A stretch of 64,000 nucleotides of DNA from Panopea generosa (GCA_029582155.1 CM055899.1:51680520-51744519), one strand, 5' to 3'. Positions 32,826-48,800 are shown, counted from the stretch's first letter. The notes: generated by a model from the sequence alone, not told the origin. Made by a program: numbers and translations.

Positions 32826-34284
32826 ATATATATTTTGAAATGCTATAAATAATACAGAGCACTTTTAAGGATTGTCAGCACATCTAAATTAAAATCTCAA
32901 TAAGAGAAAACAAAAACAACTTCTCCATTAATCAAGTCATCAGTTGTAAAATGAATATACATATACATAAAAACATAATTAAATACGTTTTTCACATGGT
33001 GGACAACCCTATTCATATTCAGAACATCGTGTTTTAGTTGATAGAAGTAGTACTTTTCTTTGATTTTTGAGGAGTAGCTAAAATAGACAATACGAAATAT
33101 ATCACATCTTTGACTCAATAAGCGTATCTGGAATTCTGCTTTTACATCTAAAACGAATGAAATGGAAAACGTGACACCAAAATTAAGAGATCCATGGTGT
33201 GTAATCCGTCGCAATATCCTTATTTTTTTCTATTCATATGTCGAAAAAATGTATACAAAAAATCCCATTCATATATTATAAATATACCTAGTTAATTCAT
33301 ATGCAATAGACCTGCCGCTGGCTGTCAATCAAACAGGTTGATATTTCAATCAACGATCGATATTAAGTGGTTGCTATGCCGCCATTTTTTCTTAGACAAG
33401 CTGACGATATATAAGTGTGCACTACATTGTATTTACTTGAACAAACAACGTCACGCGACCAGTGGGGGGAGCTATAGTCGATCTTGCGTCAGGTTAGTTA
33501 CTCCACCCTCTAATTTTATGAGTTTTTTTTTATTCTTCATATACTGTAGTTTGCAAAAAAGTGAAATAATCTTCATTCGTACGTCTTACATAGTTTATTG
33601 ACTTCTGTCAATGCAGTGACCGTGACTTCGGATAGTCTCTATGGTAATAGGTCATAAACTTTGTTCTACGGACATGAAATTGTTCTGAATGTGTGGGAAA
33701 GTAGTCTGTAATGAGACCCGTCTAGTACCAGTTAACCGCATAACGGGTCCCATAAACGATTGATTTGTTGCATTGACTGCGGTTATATAACTGAGATACT
33801 GTTGAAATGAAGAAAACCCAATACCAACAAATAAACTATATAAATAGAAATAATAAAAATATAGCAACGGTTTGCACGACGTAGAGATCGGCCAATGACA
33901 AAGCGACAACGAACCATGTCAAAAAGGCACAAACATCGTTCAATATATTCCCATGTTTTGAAAGCTTATGAAAAAATGTATGCATCGAAAAGTATATTAT
34001 GATAAAACTTCATAAAATATAAAGTAGAAAAATAAAATGTCTCAAATATACATAAGGAACCAAATGCTTGTTCTTTTGAAGAATTTAATAATCAGGTGAT
34101 AGAAGTAGTGAACACAATGTACGTAAAACAGAAGAAAATGATCTTCGACGAGAAATGCCTTTTTTAAGCAAAGGTTTTATATAATTGTATGAAATGTATT
34201 TAATTTCCATTGACTTGTCGTTAGAAGAGCTAAATTTAAATGCTAAAAAAACAGCGTTAAGAATGAACATACTGCAATCCAATG

Positions 34285-34333
<49 letters not shown>

Positions 34334-35605
34334 TAAAGATAATGATAATAATAATAATAATAATAAAATAATAATAATAAGTAATAATAATGACCATACC
34401 GTTTCACAAGGACTTCTTTGAAATATATATAACATATTTAAAATCAGTAACAACAACATACAAGTAACTGAAATATACAAACAAATCTATAGATAAAAAT
34501 ACAGATATAAAGCAGTTACCAAACATGTCCCTGTATATATATTTATAGTCATTTATATATATATAGAGAGAGAGGCCTAAAGCAGAATAGGAAAGGAATT
34601 TCATGTCTTCATGCCACAGAAGTTGAATGACTATTTAATATGTTCTTTGGATGAAAATGTGTAAGATCTCTGATTTGAGTTAAAAATACCTTTTTTTTGT
34701 CAGAAAGAATATTAAAATGCTGATATAGACAGGTGTCAAATAAACACACACACTCTTCCGTACATAATCTATCTTCCGTACATAATCTATCTTCCGTACA
34801 TAATCTATCTATATCAATTATTTCATAGCAATTAAACACGGATTTGCTTTCAATTCGAGTTCTAGCATAATAAACACTTAACCCGTCCATATACGTTATA
34901 TTTCAGTCAGAACTTGGCGCTGCTGATGACTGCGCATGTACTATTTTATCTAATCAGAACGATTTAAATATAAGCATGAAAAAAGGACATACGAAGTAAA
35001 GCAGTCTAGTTAACGGCATGCTACATTATTCTGTGCATGTCTAGAATGAACCATGGCGAAATAAAAGCGGGAGTGCATATATGAAATAAACACTTATGAC
35101 GGGATGATCCGATTGCACATTATATGCCGATATCAAATTTTAGAAGGAATATATACCCAGGAATTGCACGAAATAACACTTAAATTGACATATTTGTTTT
35201 TAAAATTTTAACATATTGCTTACGAAGGGCGTAAAAAAGCACATTGATGTAAGCAGTTATCTTCATGTGTTTTAAGATTAACAAGTTAAATATCTTAATA
35301 AAGGCAAATAATTTATAATAAAAGCCAAACATACATTCTGTTTATCGTACAAACATCTAGTTATAACACGTTCTTTATGTTGTTGCATTCAGAAACAAAA
35401 TACACATATGTAACACAAACACATACATACGTATTTATATAAATGGAAATGTCCTCGCCCGGTTTAAATGTTTAAACTCTAATAAAATAAAACAATACAC
35501 ATATAAAATTATATCCGCCAAACACACCCCGCACATGAATGTATAATAACTAAACATATGTGTCATCAGTCATGATGTAAATACAAGACCTCAGATGACA
35601 TAATC
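32826..35605. other. Intergenic to NOS 3' end, no gene recognised
   Basis: Contains the AAT microsatellite and a threefold CTTCCGTACATAATCTAT repeat at 34757-34810. No exon with a recognisable domain was found on either strand. Confidence 0.6.
34285..34392. repeat. (AAT)n microsatellite, interrupted
   Basis: AAT runs are broken by ATGATAAAGATAATGATAAT; no gene is seen in it. Confidence 0.9.
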
Positions 35606-35611
35606 TTTATT
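35606..35611 (-). terminator. Candidate NOS polyadenylation signal
   Basis: AATAAA on the minus strand lies 34 nt past the NOS stop codon, implying a short 3' UTR if used. Confidence 0.4.
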
Positions 35612-35644
35612 TTCCAATTTAAGAATGTCCGTGGTATATCTATT

Positions 35645-35692
35645 TTACATTTTCTGTGGGGCTCTTGGTTTCCCTTTCGGTGCCTTTGTTTC
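35645..35692 (-). CDS. NOS: NOS visible exon 25 (terminal)
   Basis: This exon encodes [15 protein letters not shown] and the TAA at 35647-35645. The phase-0 junction selects this frame. Five of fifteen residues are basic (four Lys, one Arg) and three are Pro; no family match is recognised for this tail. Confidence 0.85.
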   Translation of the reverse strand, partial: ETKAPKGKPRAPQKM

Positions 35693-38600
35693 CTGTAACA
35701 AATATAATGAATGTATATTTTGATACCAAGTGCATTTTTTTTTTTAAAAATGAATAACTGTACTAGTTTTATGAAAATTCACTTTATTACTTATTGATTT
35801 TAGTAACATGCATTTATTAATTACGTTGTGTCCTCATTGGCCAAGTTGTCTGGAGCGTGGTCGCAAGGTCTCAGCGCCGAGATTGCAGATTCGGGTCGTC
35901 TTCGGCCCAAACACTTTATCTAAGAAAGTCTGCCAGTTATTTGCGAAATGACGGTGTTTCTTTCTCCATCATTACATTGTTTACGGTATATTAAATGTAA
36001 TATATTAAAAATAGACATTAAACCCCATTAAGAACTATATGTACTTACATCTGACGGTATCGGAGCCACAGTTTCTTTGTCTAAAGCCATTTTGCTTTTT
36101 CCAGATGAATTTATGAAATTCCAAGCCTTCTTGGCCTGGTCACGTGCTCTATCTGTAACCTCTGAACTTCGAAGCGTAACGCCAAATATGTCTTCATGGA
36201 ATCGGTTACCATCCTAGATAAAGATTGAACTAAAATCATACAAGGTCAAGTGATCTAAGGCCTTATGCATGATATTATCAATGAGCTTTTTAAAACTATT
36301 CACGACTCTACTGTCAAATCACAGGGAAGTAAATGCATTTGCAAGATACTAATCTGGTGGTGCGACCTGTATTTAAACTGTCTCGATTAATGATGTGACG
36401 ATGGGAAAAGAGCAGGGTTCGGTGTATCAGTATATCAGGTTGACATCCCCAAATGGTATTTTTGCTAGTGACGGCTTCATGACCTTAGGGGATGACCCAA
36501 ATTGTTGTTACCTTTTCTGCAAGAACGTGTTATAGGCACTACTTCTTATAAATAGTCTATGTATTGATCACGTTTATGTTGTAGTGACTTCATCATTGAT
36601 CTTCTATGTCTCTTGTTGGACAGTTTCTTATCAAATCGAACAAAATTAATTGGATCTTTAGGTAAGTTTTAATCAAGAGAGAACTGTCCTAGTTGCCGTT
36701 ACAATTTCATGTATATTGTGTACGCTTTTTTTTTAATTTATTTTTTATCCAAAGATACACACTTTACTCTATAGACGATATCAAATTGCCACAGAGAAAA
36801 TTTGAACAACAGCTTGAAGTTGTACTCAATGGAGATTGTTTAGATAAAGATAATCTCAGCAGTCGAAGCGTGTCTACATTCATGCTTGAATTAAATATTT
36901 TGAATGAGTGCGAAGTTATTCGTTATTCATTTTTCAAACAATAAATACAAATAAATAATTATTTTTGTCCTTATCCTTTATTCGATTATCACCGATTAAG
37001 GAATGAAGAAAGATAAAATTGTATTTACTTGCTTCTTAATTGAAAAATGGAATAAGAAACCCCTCATCACGCTTATCGTATATAGACGGGAACATGGCAA
37101 ATGTTTAAGTGAAGTTATGAAACTCTCTCGCGCAAATCTCTCGTATTATATTACTTTCTTTCATTTTCGCCAATCTCTCGTGTTATATTGCTTTCATATT
37201 CGCGAATCTCTTGTGTTATATTGCTTTCGTGTTCACGAATCTCTCGTGTTATATTACTTTCGTTGTGTCGCGAATTTCTAGTGTTATATTGTTTTCATAT
37301 TCGCGAATCTCTCGTGATCTATTGTTTTCATATTCGCGAATCTCTTGTGTTATATTGCTTTCATATTCGCGAAACTCTTCTTGTGTTACATTGCTTTCGT
37401 TTTCTCAAATCTCTCGTGTTATATTACTTTCGTTGTGTCGCGAATCTCTCGTGTTATTGCTTTCCTTTTCGCGAATTTTTCATGTTCTATTACTTTCGTT
37501 TGTGTCGCGAATCTCTCATGTTATATAACATTTTTTGATATTCGCAAATATCTTTTGTTATATTACTTTTGTTATTCGCAAATCTCTCGTGTTATATTTC
37601 TTTCGTTTTTTCGGGGATATCTTGTGTTTTCTTTCATATTCGCGAATCTTTTGTGTTATATTACTTTCATTTTTCGCAAATATCTTGTTCTGTTTCTTTC
37701 GTTTTTTTTACGTATTTCTTGTAATATTATTTCTTTCCATTTCGTGAATTTTCTTGATTCTGGTATGTCGTCCAAAAGTAATAAATAATAAAGCGTACCC
37801 TCAGCTTCAAGATGAAGTTTTTGGAATCCTGCTGTGTCATGTTTCCTTCTGTTTCTAACACTTTCTCGAGTGTAGCAGTGACATCAGACGCCATTTTGAC
37901 GTCCCCGCAAACGTAGAAATGTCCGCTTTCTCTAACTATACATCTGAAGATGTCGGAGGCATTCTGCTTTAATATGTTCTGTACATATGTCTGCAAAATA
38001 ATACAACACGGTTAGTTCCATTCCAAACTTTTCTAACATGCGACATGCTCACGAGCAGTCGTTTGGAACATACGTTTATTATTAAATGGAAGAAACAAAT
38101 AAAAGCAATTAACAAATTCTTCAGAATATTGTTTACGTTTACACGTAAACAAAAACTATTTAAATCTTTATCAATAATAAACTATAAATGAATTCACACA
38201 CTGAGAACGTAACAAAGCTTAAACGACACATTTTGCAACATGTATAAACTGATGGCGTTACGACATTGAACAGAGCGAGGGTGCATGTATCCGTAAAGCG
38301 GAATTAAGCTCTCTGGTTTTACCGATGTCCTTTCCAAATTCGGCGACCCATGCTGTCACTTCTTCTGTACATATTTATTGTTCATACTTTATATCAGGTG
38401 TCCTGTATATTACTTATGTATATGTTGTTTAGACTTTAAGTGCTTTAAATGTCACGTTTGCTGTTAGACATGTATGCTAATATTTTATTCTGCTTTTTGT
38501 GACCTTTAAAGGGATTTTCAGGATTTTTCAAATTGGCTTAAACATATTTTTTTCTCAAACATATCATGACTATAGATATATTCACTGACCCCGTATTGCC

Positions 38601-39609
38601 AAAAGGATATATAATTAAACATGCCAAAATAATGTATTGAAAAGGTATTTCCTAACATGGGTTAGCGCCTAGGTTAAACTACATTGTAAAATAGATTTCT
38701 CGCTTAAAAGTGCAACATATTTTGTCAAGTATCAAATGAGTCACGTGATTTCATTTTGATTTCAATTTTCAATCCGTTGTACAGTTTAGAGGGAGCGCAT
38801 CATAAACTCTGGAGGGCACACATGTTTTTAAGTAGAAATAGAGTGAATTTGATAGAATATGGGAGTTTATGAACGGGGGAGGGGGAAGGGCGTACGCCGG
38901 GACTTTTAAAGCGTAGATCTGCTATTTATACAGATTAACGCGTAGTAAAATTGTTTCATCTTAGAAAGAGTCCGAATGATGTCAAGCAATATTTAAGTGT
39001 TGTCTATTTTTAGAGTGAAGATTTCGATTTAAGTTTACCACTCCAATCTATATATCGATTTTGTCACGTTTTGGTGGATTTGAAATACCAAACCATTCGG
39101 TTTTTATCTATTAATGATAATGAGATGATTTTTATCAATTGTAATAGTTATTTGATATGGATAGCGTGTTTTCCTGACATATTCCCTTTAAGATAAAAAT
39201 ACAAAATATGACGCACCTTTGGGTGGTTCTGTTCCCGTGACAACGCCGTGAACGCCTCTTTCAGAACGCCAGTATTTTTCATCTGCTGTAACTCATTCTT
39301 GTATATGTCGTCTAACTCTGAATTTCTACAGCCAAAATATAGATAGATGTGGCCCCAACCATTGCGTGTTCCATCTGAAAACATTAATTTTTTCATCTTA
39401 TTATATGAAATTTAAATAATATTACCCCGAAATAAACGGCTGTCAAACCTTTACAAGAAGACATATGCCTATACGATATATCTGTATATTATATTTGAAA
39501 TAAACAGCTATCCATTTTTCTTAATATGTAACGATTGTATGTAAATTATCACTTGAAACAAATTTCTATAAAAACCTGAAAAGAAATATATATGTGTAAT
39601 TATTACACA

Positions 39610-39667
<58 letters not shown>

Positions 39668-42600
39668 GAATAAGGGTTAACGTCATTTTCAACACATGTC
39701 AGGTTATATATGGCATATCCAGTTTTACTGGTGGAAGAAGACCTCAGACTGGGTCAGACTGAGTAGAACCACTGTCCTTCCGCAAGTAACTGGTAAACTC
39801 ATATGCATATAAAAGCAACTGTACGTTTATGACAATACGGATATATTTTATAATTGGTATACACTATTCATTACCAATCTATTGATTTATGGGTCAAAAT
39901 TTTAAGATACTAATAAAAAGGGTTTGTGCTATTATCTGTATGATTATTTTCCATTTAATTGCTTAATGATTGATATACGACATTGTGTCTTATTATCTTT
40001 CGTCTTTCACCGCTGATTCAAGTGGGAATGTTATCAATACTTGCGGAGATGAGATGTGCTCCAACACTGGTTAATCTTCCAGAATCCCAGGAAGCAGTTG
40101 TCAATAATTAGCTCTCGATGGCACGAATATGACGCAAATATTTAATCAATCAATCAATTAATCGATTGCTGTGGGTTTTTTTATCCTTTGTGATTGTTCG
40201 TTTTAACCCTACTGGCAATATTTGTTGGAAGCACAAAATGTCGATAAAAGCCGTAGGTGAAAACCCCTGATCGACATAATTAGAAAATAGATAGCTATTC
40301 AATACAATAAAAGGACAGGTACTTATATAATATTTCTGGATCAAATCCGTACACCTACTCATGGATAACATGTTAAGGTAAGGTTATTACCAACACGTGT
40401 TGGGTCATGCTTGTTATTATTGTTTTGGTACAATTAACTTACGTTGGGGTACTTTCTGCATCTCCATGTCAATCTTCCGTTGTTGCCAGAAACTTCTAAA
40501 GGGGGCGATTCCTGTTCCAGGCCCCACAAGTATCATGGGAAGGGTTGGGTCATCAGGCATGCGGAAAGACGGAGCACTGATAAAAAATATCAAATAGTTG
40601 TTAATGGAACCGACTTTTACTCATATAGTATTTCAATATATTAACATTTGGTTGATTGGAACCTCTACCATCTGATTTTACTAACAATGTGTAAAGAGTT
40701 TGCTTTAAAACATAAACATGAAATTAGCACGTTCGTCTGTAAGTATTAATGCAGTACAGTAATTTGCCATAGTTTTGAAGCTCCAGTGCTCTAATTTTTA
40801 TTACCCTTGCTCACAAAACAATATTCTATATCCGGAAAACAAACTTGAACATAACTCTTTTTAAATCAATTAGTTTACATCAGAAAGAGCAAATTGACTG
40901 GTTCGGCGATTAAAAAGACATTTGGTTCAAAGATGGCGAATGTCTGTCTCCTATATTCTTAGTCGCTCCTGATGTCAATGCGGTGTTTGTGTGCACCGCG
41001 TGACAATGTGAGCTTACCAAAAAGACAAACCATGGCGTCATCGCATGCACTAATCACCGGAGACAAACGAGAAAAACAAACGTGCATGTGAACATGCTAC
41101 ACGGAATGAACAATAAATTATGTGGTATAATTCAGTAAAGATGGAAGTGAAATCAAGTCTAATTGTCATTGAATATGACATGCATGCTGTGGGGCCGAGT
41201 GATTGAAAGACACATAATCTAATTACTTCCTATTTGACTCCGCTACGGAACTTTGCCTATAAATAAAACATCCAATATATTGCATAAGATATTTGGAAAA
41301 TAAGCTAACGATGGTTTTCATTTATATACAAAATACGTAACTAGAGCAACAGTATGTACGTTCTTATTGATCACAAAATTAATAGTCTGTAGTACGGACC
41401 CAGATCTTCAGACTGGTTCCGTTAAATAGTAATGTTGGGAAAACCACATCCTTAACAGCGTGTTTATTAGCTTCAACTGAAAGTTTAAATGACGTCACAT
41501 TTTCGTTTGCGTTCAATTGCTATGAATTGTGGGATAGGCTTAGAATTCCCTGCTTTTCCATTGGTGATTAATAGACCTGATCTGGAGATATCAGGTTCTG
41601 GGATATACTACAAAAGTAAGGACACAGTTACAGTTTAATTAATATACAGGGAAGTTTTGTTGAAAAGGAGCCTTCTTTGATTGATTTAGAGTTACAATAC
41701 ATACTATATTTATTTTAATAATAAGTATATGTCTCCTCAATTTCTGTATTTTAAATAACAGTTCATAATTAAACATTCACAACAGCATGCAACATGTAAT
41801 GTATTTGAGATATAAGATATTGCTAGAAAAATAAGACTGAAGAGTCCAAGAAAAGGTTTTCAAATATTGTACATGGTTTACCAAAAATAAACATATATTA
41901 ATACGTCTGGCCTTCTGTGAGAATATAAGCAAAACAAAACTGCCAATCATTCGATAAATATTTTAGTTTTAGCAATGGCCTAATAGATATCTTACCTGGG
42001 CCGAATTACTATTAAACCTTAGCAAAAATTTAATTTATAGTATCAACAAACCTTGACATAACCATAAATTATTTACTATCAAGTCTTTGCTATAGTATGA
42101 TTAGCCAGGCAAATAGCCATAAATAAATAGCTTTAGCCATATCTTAGTTAGCCATGTAGTCTAATTGATATTTAGACTTAGTCGTAGCTTAATTGTCAAT
42201 CACCTTATTGAAATGAGACCTTAGGCATAGTCCAATATATATTTAGCCTTAGTCATGGCTTAACTGATATTTTACCTTTAACCTTAGCCTAAAAAGTATT
42301 TAGCATTAACCTCAGCTTATGGGTACTAACACATTTCAGTTTAAGTAACCCACCTTCGGATCAGACATGGGATGGTGGTTCCGATCTCCAATTTGTTGAG
42401 CCACGTGGAACACACACCCTCGTGTAAAGGACCATGTTCACCTGTAAAGGTCAATTTACATGTATAATATATGTAAATATGTGACATAAAACATTTATTC
42501 AGGCAATGTTAATTAAAAAAACAGAGACACACACAAAGTCGTTGCTGTAAATTTATATTCTGTTTGGTTCCTTTTTCACAACGTGGAGGTGTGTTTATCA

Positions 42601-45600
42601 ATGTAGTTATCAATTAACCACTTTGATCCTTCCAATAGCGGTTTCACAACAGACTGTTCCCGGGGGGGAAGGGGGGGGGGGGGGCAGCCCCCGCAGTTAC
42701 CACATCTGTACGCATGTATTGTATTTAGCATTATACTATATATTAGTTATGTTTTTGCTGTTGTGTGGGTTGTGTCCTTTGACTACTCAAACAGTAAGCG
42801 CCTCAACATGTCGTTATTTTATGTATTAAAACCCCACGGTATTACACACGAGAAGAAGAGTGTCAGAGGTTGATAAATTGCACTTATTCACACTTGTTCA
42901 TACTTTTTAAAAGTAGTTCACGGTGAAAACACAGTACATAAGAATACCATGTCAACAAAGACAGCACTAAATAGGTACAAACCAAACAACAATCATTACA
43001 TTTAATGATTAGACAAGAACGCCACAAACATAGAGAAGAAGTGACAACATAGGATACCGCCCGGAATGATCAATGGCAAGCACACTAACAATAACCGTAA
43101 ACCTAGTCCACAGGTGTGCGTTTCACACAAAAACAAAAAAAATACCACTTCGTTAACGGGTGTCTTAAGCACGACATTCAACAAAAGGCATATGGATCAG
43201 CCAAAGTTTGTGACACTCAAATTACAACACATATTTTAAATCGATGGTGTGTCATTCTGTAAAGACAAATTATTTGTAGTTTACCATAAGCGAAAAACTT
43301 TATCTTCCTTCGTATTTTGCATAGAGCTGTCGACATAACAACTGTTTTTAATGTTTGTTCTTTATCCAACACCGGTACTCTTACATACACTGTGTTCTCT
43401 GTTTATCAGCAACCTCTCTGATATACCGTTTGTTCTGTGTTTACTAACATATACTCAGAATACCTCATGATCTATATTTAGCAACATCTATCCTGACATA
43501 TCAGAACAATATTTTTTATGTTTAGCAACATCTATCCTGACATATCAGAACCATATTTTCTATATTTAGCAACACATGTACCCTGACATATCAGAACCAT
43601 ATTTTCTATATTAAGCAACACATGTACCCTGACATATCAGAACCAGATTTTCCATATTTAGCAACATCTACCCTGACATATCAGAACCATATTTTCTATA
43701 TTTAGCAACACATCTACCCTGACATATCAGAACCATAGTTTTTTATATTTAGCAACATCTACCCTGACATATCGGAACCATATTTTCTATATTAAGCAAC
43801 ATCTACCCTGATATATCGGAACCTTTTATCATTATATTTATAAATATTTATTATAATATTCCCTGACATGCATTTATACATGATAAAGATTCCCTAGTTA
43901 GGAATAAAAGAAGGAAATATCAGACTCAGTTTTATCTAGTTGGTTCATGAGGACAATGAATCATACAACATAGCTCACGCTCCTAACCATCGACTTAAGC
44001 AACACATAATTATCTAGTAGTATACGATTCACAGGAAATAATAATAACACCTTGTCACAGTACGGGCGATTTCTTTACAATCGCTTCCTTTACAATCGCA
44101 TACGGGCGATATCTTTACAATCGCTTCCTTTACAGGGCGATATCTTTACAATCGCTTCCTTTATCGCATATAGGCGATTTCTTTACTATCGCCGTGCAGC
44201 ATACATACCTTGTGTTCTATATTTAACGACAGCTACTGTACAGTGTATTTCACCGGGAGAATGAGTTAATGAGGAGCTAATACTGTAGTATCTCGACTGT
44301 AACAATGGCAACTGTGTAAGCAGCAATGATGGAGGTATACGCAGTGATGGGAACTGATCAAGCACCTGTACCATGTTCGGGTAAGCCTCGTGCTTCCACT
44401 CTTCATACATATGTGAATCCTGGTGAGTATAAAGTCCAAGTTAGTTGCATGTGCATAGCAATGAACGGGATTAAACGCCATTTTTTAACACATTACTCGT
44501 TACACACGGCAAGAGCAATTATTCTTCTTAAAGGCAAATAGCAATATTTTTTTTTATTTTTTATCATTCGTGGTTGGTGTTTGGGTAAGTGTTAAAACAA
44601 ATTGCTCCCTCAGTATTAGTCACTTACATATTAAATAAAATATATCAAAGAAACAAGAACAGTCTGAATTACTTATGCTGACATATATGCCATTGCACGT
44701 TCAGTTTATTTACTAATATACTGGCACTCATTGTTTTGTGATTAAAGCTGTGGTAATACTACTATATATATATGTGTATTTTATTTATTAAAGTGACAGG
44801 TACAATACATTTTAAAATTACAACATTTGCAAAAGCGTTAGTACATACAAAGAAATACCCAGCCTAGTAAGGCTTATCAGTCACTATGTTATCAAAATTT
44901 CAATAACTTTAACACATAAATAATGATGAAAAATGTCATGGCATTGTTAACCATATAATATACAACAACAGCAAAATAAAATGAATAACAAAATTGATCA
45001 ATCAATGCAATGAAAAAATAAAAAGTGTTTAGATTTGCCTCGTTTTTAGAGCTCTTTCTATAAACTTTCCGATAGATATAACTGAGCTTTTTTTTTGTAA
45101 TAATTTACCAATTTTACTTATATAAGATTGATTTGTATCGCATAATTCAACTATTTTTGCATTCAAATTTTCACGTAAATAGAACCTCGTGCCCTTCCGC
45201 AAATGTACCCTTACAGTAGTCCTTGGTTTGCATCTGACCTTTACGGATTGTTTGAGACAAAGTAACGTTTGTGCTGTTGTGACGTTTGAATACTGTGTTT
45301 TACTACCCCGTGGTTATATTTTTACTGGATCAATATCTTAGATATCTGCATTTATTTAAAGGATACACTTTTAAGTTTCCTTACATTTGGTCAATGTCTT
45401 TCACATTTGTACTTTATATGTCAATGATCCAATATCACTCTACTTACATTTGCCAAGTTTTCCAGACTCTCCATGTCACACTCCTTGCCTGCCTGTGTTG
45501 CAAACAGCTTCAGCAATGTCTGACTTGGCGGCGTTGTGATGTCCAAGAATCTCGAGAACGCCGTTCTCAGGGTACAAACGGGATATTTGGGATACTGATC

Positions 45601-45860
45601 CCAAGATTTCACAGTTCCTATAACAGTTACACATGATATGCAAGACATGTGGAGAAATATAAATATAAATTACAATTACGAAGCGGTATAAGTACGGGGT
45701 TATGACTTGAGGTAAATAATGTAAGACACTAAAATGTATCTGTTTATCTGTGAAGGAGTTTTGTCGTTTGTTTATTATACGTCGAAAAACGCATGTCTTT
45801 TAAAAGTGTAACAATAAATCCATATGTTGAAGCAGACAAACGACATACATTTTTTAAATT

Positions 45861-45897
<37 letters not shown>

Positions 45898-48800
45898 GTT
45901 CGAAACAGTGTTTCGGCAATTGGGTGACTCTTTTAAAAACTATTTCATACTCGCAGTTGATGTATGCTTCAGTTATTTTGAATATACTCATCTTATACGT
46001 CTCTTAAATGTTCTGTTTTAAGCACACACCTTGGGAATATGAAAAAAAAGATCCATTTGACACACATGATGTAACCGAGAATTAAGTATGTAATTGTATG
46101 TAATTGTATAACATAACCGTACCGTAAATTTAAATATGTTCTATGTCCAATTGTATTAAGATTCCTTCAGAGATTAAAATTTTGTCTATACAACTTTTAT
46201 TTATTTTTGCTTTTAATCATTTCAATATAACAATGTGACATAACTACCTAATGGCGTAGATCTCTCACTGAGAACTTCCACCTTGATTAGTTGATCCGGA
46301 GAAGGCGCGTTGTGTAAACGCATCAAAATGGCGTCGACGAGCTTCTGGGAGTTCTCGGGGAATATTGCCACGTGATCACCAGGATTATACAACAGCTCGG
46401 AAGAACTGTCCGTACTGTCAAATTTCACTAGCAACGTCTGGCGACTATGACAAAAATATATTTTGAAAATAATTTACAATAAACTTATCAGCATATATAA
46501 TTTGTTAATCAAAATTAGTGATGCTAAACCACTGTATGACAACTAACTAATGAGTCTTCTGATGAAATCCTTAGTGAAAAGACAAACGCTTTTTGTCAGG
46601 TTTCAAATTATTTGTATTGAACTTTAAAACAATAACACACAGTCAAATTTCCACCAAGCGTTATCTGATGTTGTCAATAAATACTTTATGACTGCATAAA
46701 CTATTATACAATAAAGGATGCAAATATGAAAATATACGAGTATAAATATATTTAAATAATACAACCACATACATTTACCTATGTAATTCCTGATTGAAAA
46801 TTCTGTGTGTTCATATGTTTAGATGTAGTTTAAACATATGTATAGCCAATAAAATTACACATAAAACTATGTATATTACAATCATAAAGGGAACATTATG
46901 AAATGAATAAGATAAATGGGTTTTGCCACAAGTGCTCACCACATCAGTTATTTGGTTTGGCAGCGAATGATTCATTTTTTATTGACTAACATAGTGTAAG
47001 CATGTTAATTCCATATGGAATATGAAATGCGTTTGGAAATGTGTTTGGATGACTAATAAAAACTGTCAGATGATTTTGTTGTTTTTTCCAGATAGATAAC
47101 AAAACCGAAAACAAAGGGAACTCACTCCGACTCGGGTGATTGCAACTGGACACGTTCGACACACTTGCTCGGGAGCACTGTCTTTCCGTGAACCACCGAT
47201 AATGCTGAAAAATATTGTTATATTGTGTCAATTATAAATGCTGTTAAAAAAAACACATGGAAATGTACTTAATGTCACGCTTCAAATCAAATTTTAATCT
47301 CCTGTTTAGTTACATGCAACTTATTTATTTAAGAAAACCTTTCTATAAAACTAATGGTTTCACGCTGGTTTTGAAAATAGGAGAATAACTCTTTAAAATA
47401 CAAGTTGGTATTTCTTTCGATTTTTTTCACCATACTAATGAAAACTAAGAAATCAAAAACACAGATGACACTATTTGCAAAAGAGAACCAGGAATATAGA
47501 AAATAGAACTGCCTTTCCATTTACCATAGTCATGCTTCATTTTTTTTTCAAGGTAAAAACAAAAGTTTGAGTTTGCATACATACTGGGGTATCTTAATTT
47601 GTTACATATACCATGTAGACGTACACTTTTCGGAAATACTATTAAGAGAACATTCATCACTGTTGTTGTATGTCGCTTTAAAGATCAGAGAAATGCAACT
47701 CGGCTATTAATTTATATATGTGTATTTATGTGTATATGTGTATATATGTGTATATATGTGTTTATATATGTGTATATATGTGTTTAATATTACTCATATA
47801 CTGAAGTCTATAAATAAAGATGCATTTTATTAATTACATCTTTAGACTTGCATTAATTTTAAAAAAAATAATACATCCATCAGATGCATATATAATAATA
47901 TTATATTTATTATTACAACATTACCAATTGCGAAAAATAAAATAAATTTGATTTTATATTGCATTTTTAAGACCATATCGTATAAACCTATTGACTAAGA
48001 CAGCACTATATACAACAAATTTTCTTTGTATTTTTATATATATCTGGAACGCTCAAAACAACGGAGAACTACGGTAAAGAGATATGTAACGTACAGTATT
48101 CGTATAGTTTAATTTGCTACACGTTTAAGCATACTAACCCGAAATAACGTCCATCTCCTTCTGATTATTTGCAGGCGTGAGTCTAAATCTATCTGCAGTC
48201 CAGGAGCTGTCAGTTTTAGTCAGTGACCCTGCAGCGTCCTTTAGTATATTGTCATCACCAACACAGAATGTCTCGCAAGCAGCCTAAGGTGCGGTATTAT
48301 ATATATTAATTTATATAACAGACCATTGCAAGTGTGTGTTTACCAAAAATCAACAAATATTGATAAAACAATGATATAGTATCGATGCATGTATAACAAA
48401 ACAAACGAAATATGTAGGCCTATTCAGTTAAAAGTTAAATAATATGTTTTATCTGAACTGATGACTCAAACTACAAAACCAATCGAATCGTTTAGTCATA
48501 AAGAACATATAAAAGACAGCTTTCTCACTAGTCTGTAGTACGGACCCAGCTCTCCAGATTGGATCTTTTAAATAGCAATGTTGGGAAAGCCCCATTTGAG
48601 CACGTTGATTGGTCAGTTGTTTCAACTCACAGTTTGAATGACGTGACAATTTAGTGAGCGTTCAATCGCTATGACAACATTGAACGTGTTCATAGAAAGT
48701 TTGGGTTGCAAATGGGTCCTTAATATAAAATTATCTACAAATTCTTTATCTCTATATTCCGAGTTAGGCCGATTCCTACTTTATATAGGAAGATATCTGA

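Noticed and set aside
34085-34480. Leu-rich minus-strand and Asn-rich plus-strand frames
   Set aside because: Translations of the AAT microsatellite.
37003-37788. Overlapping frames rich in Phe/Cys/Leu
   Set aside because: Translations of the 33-bp minisatellite in a NOS intron.
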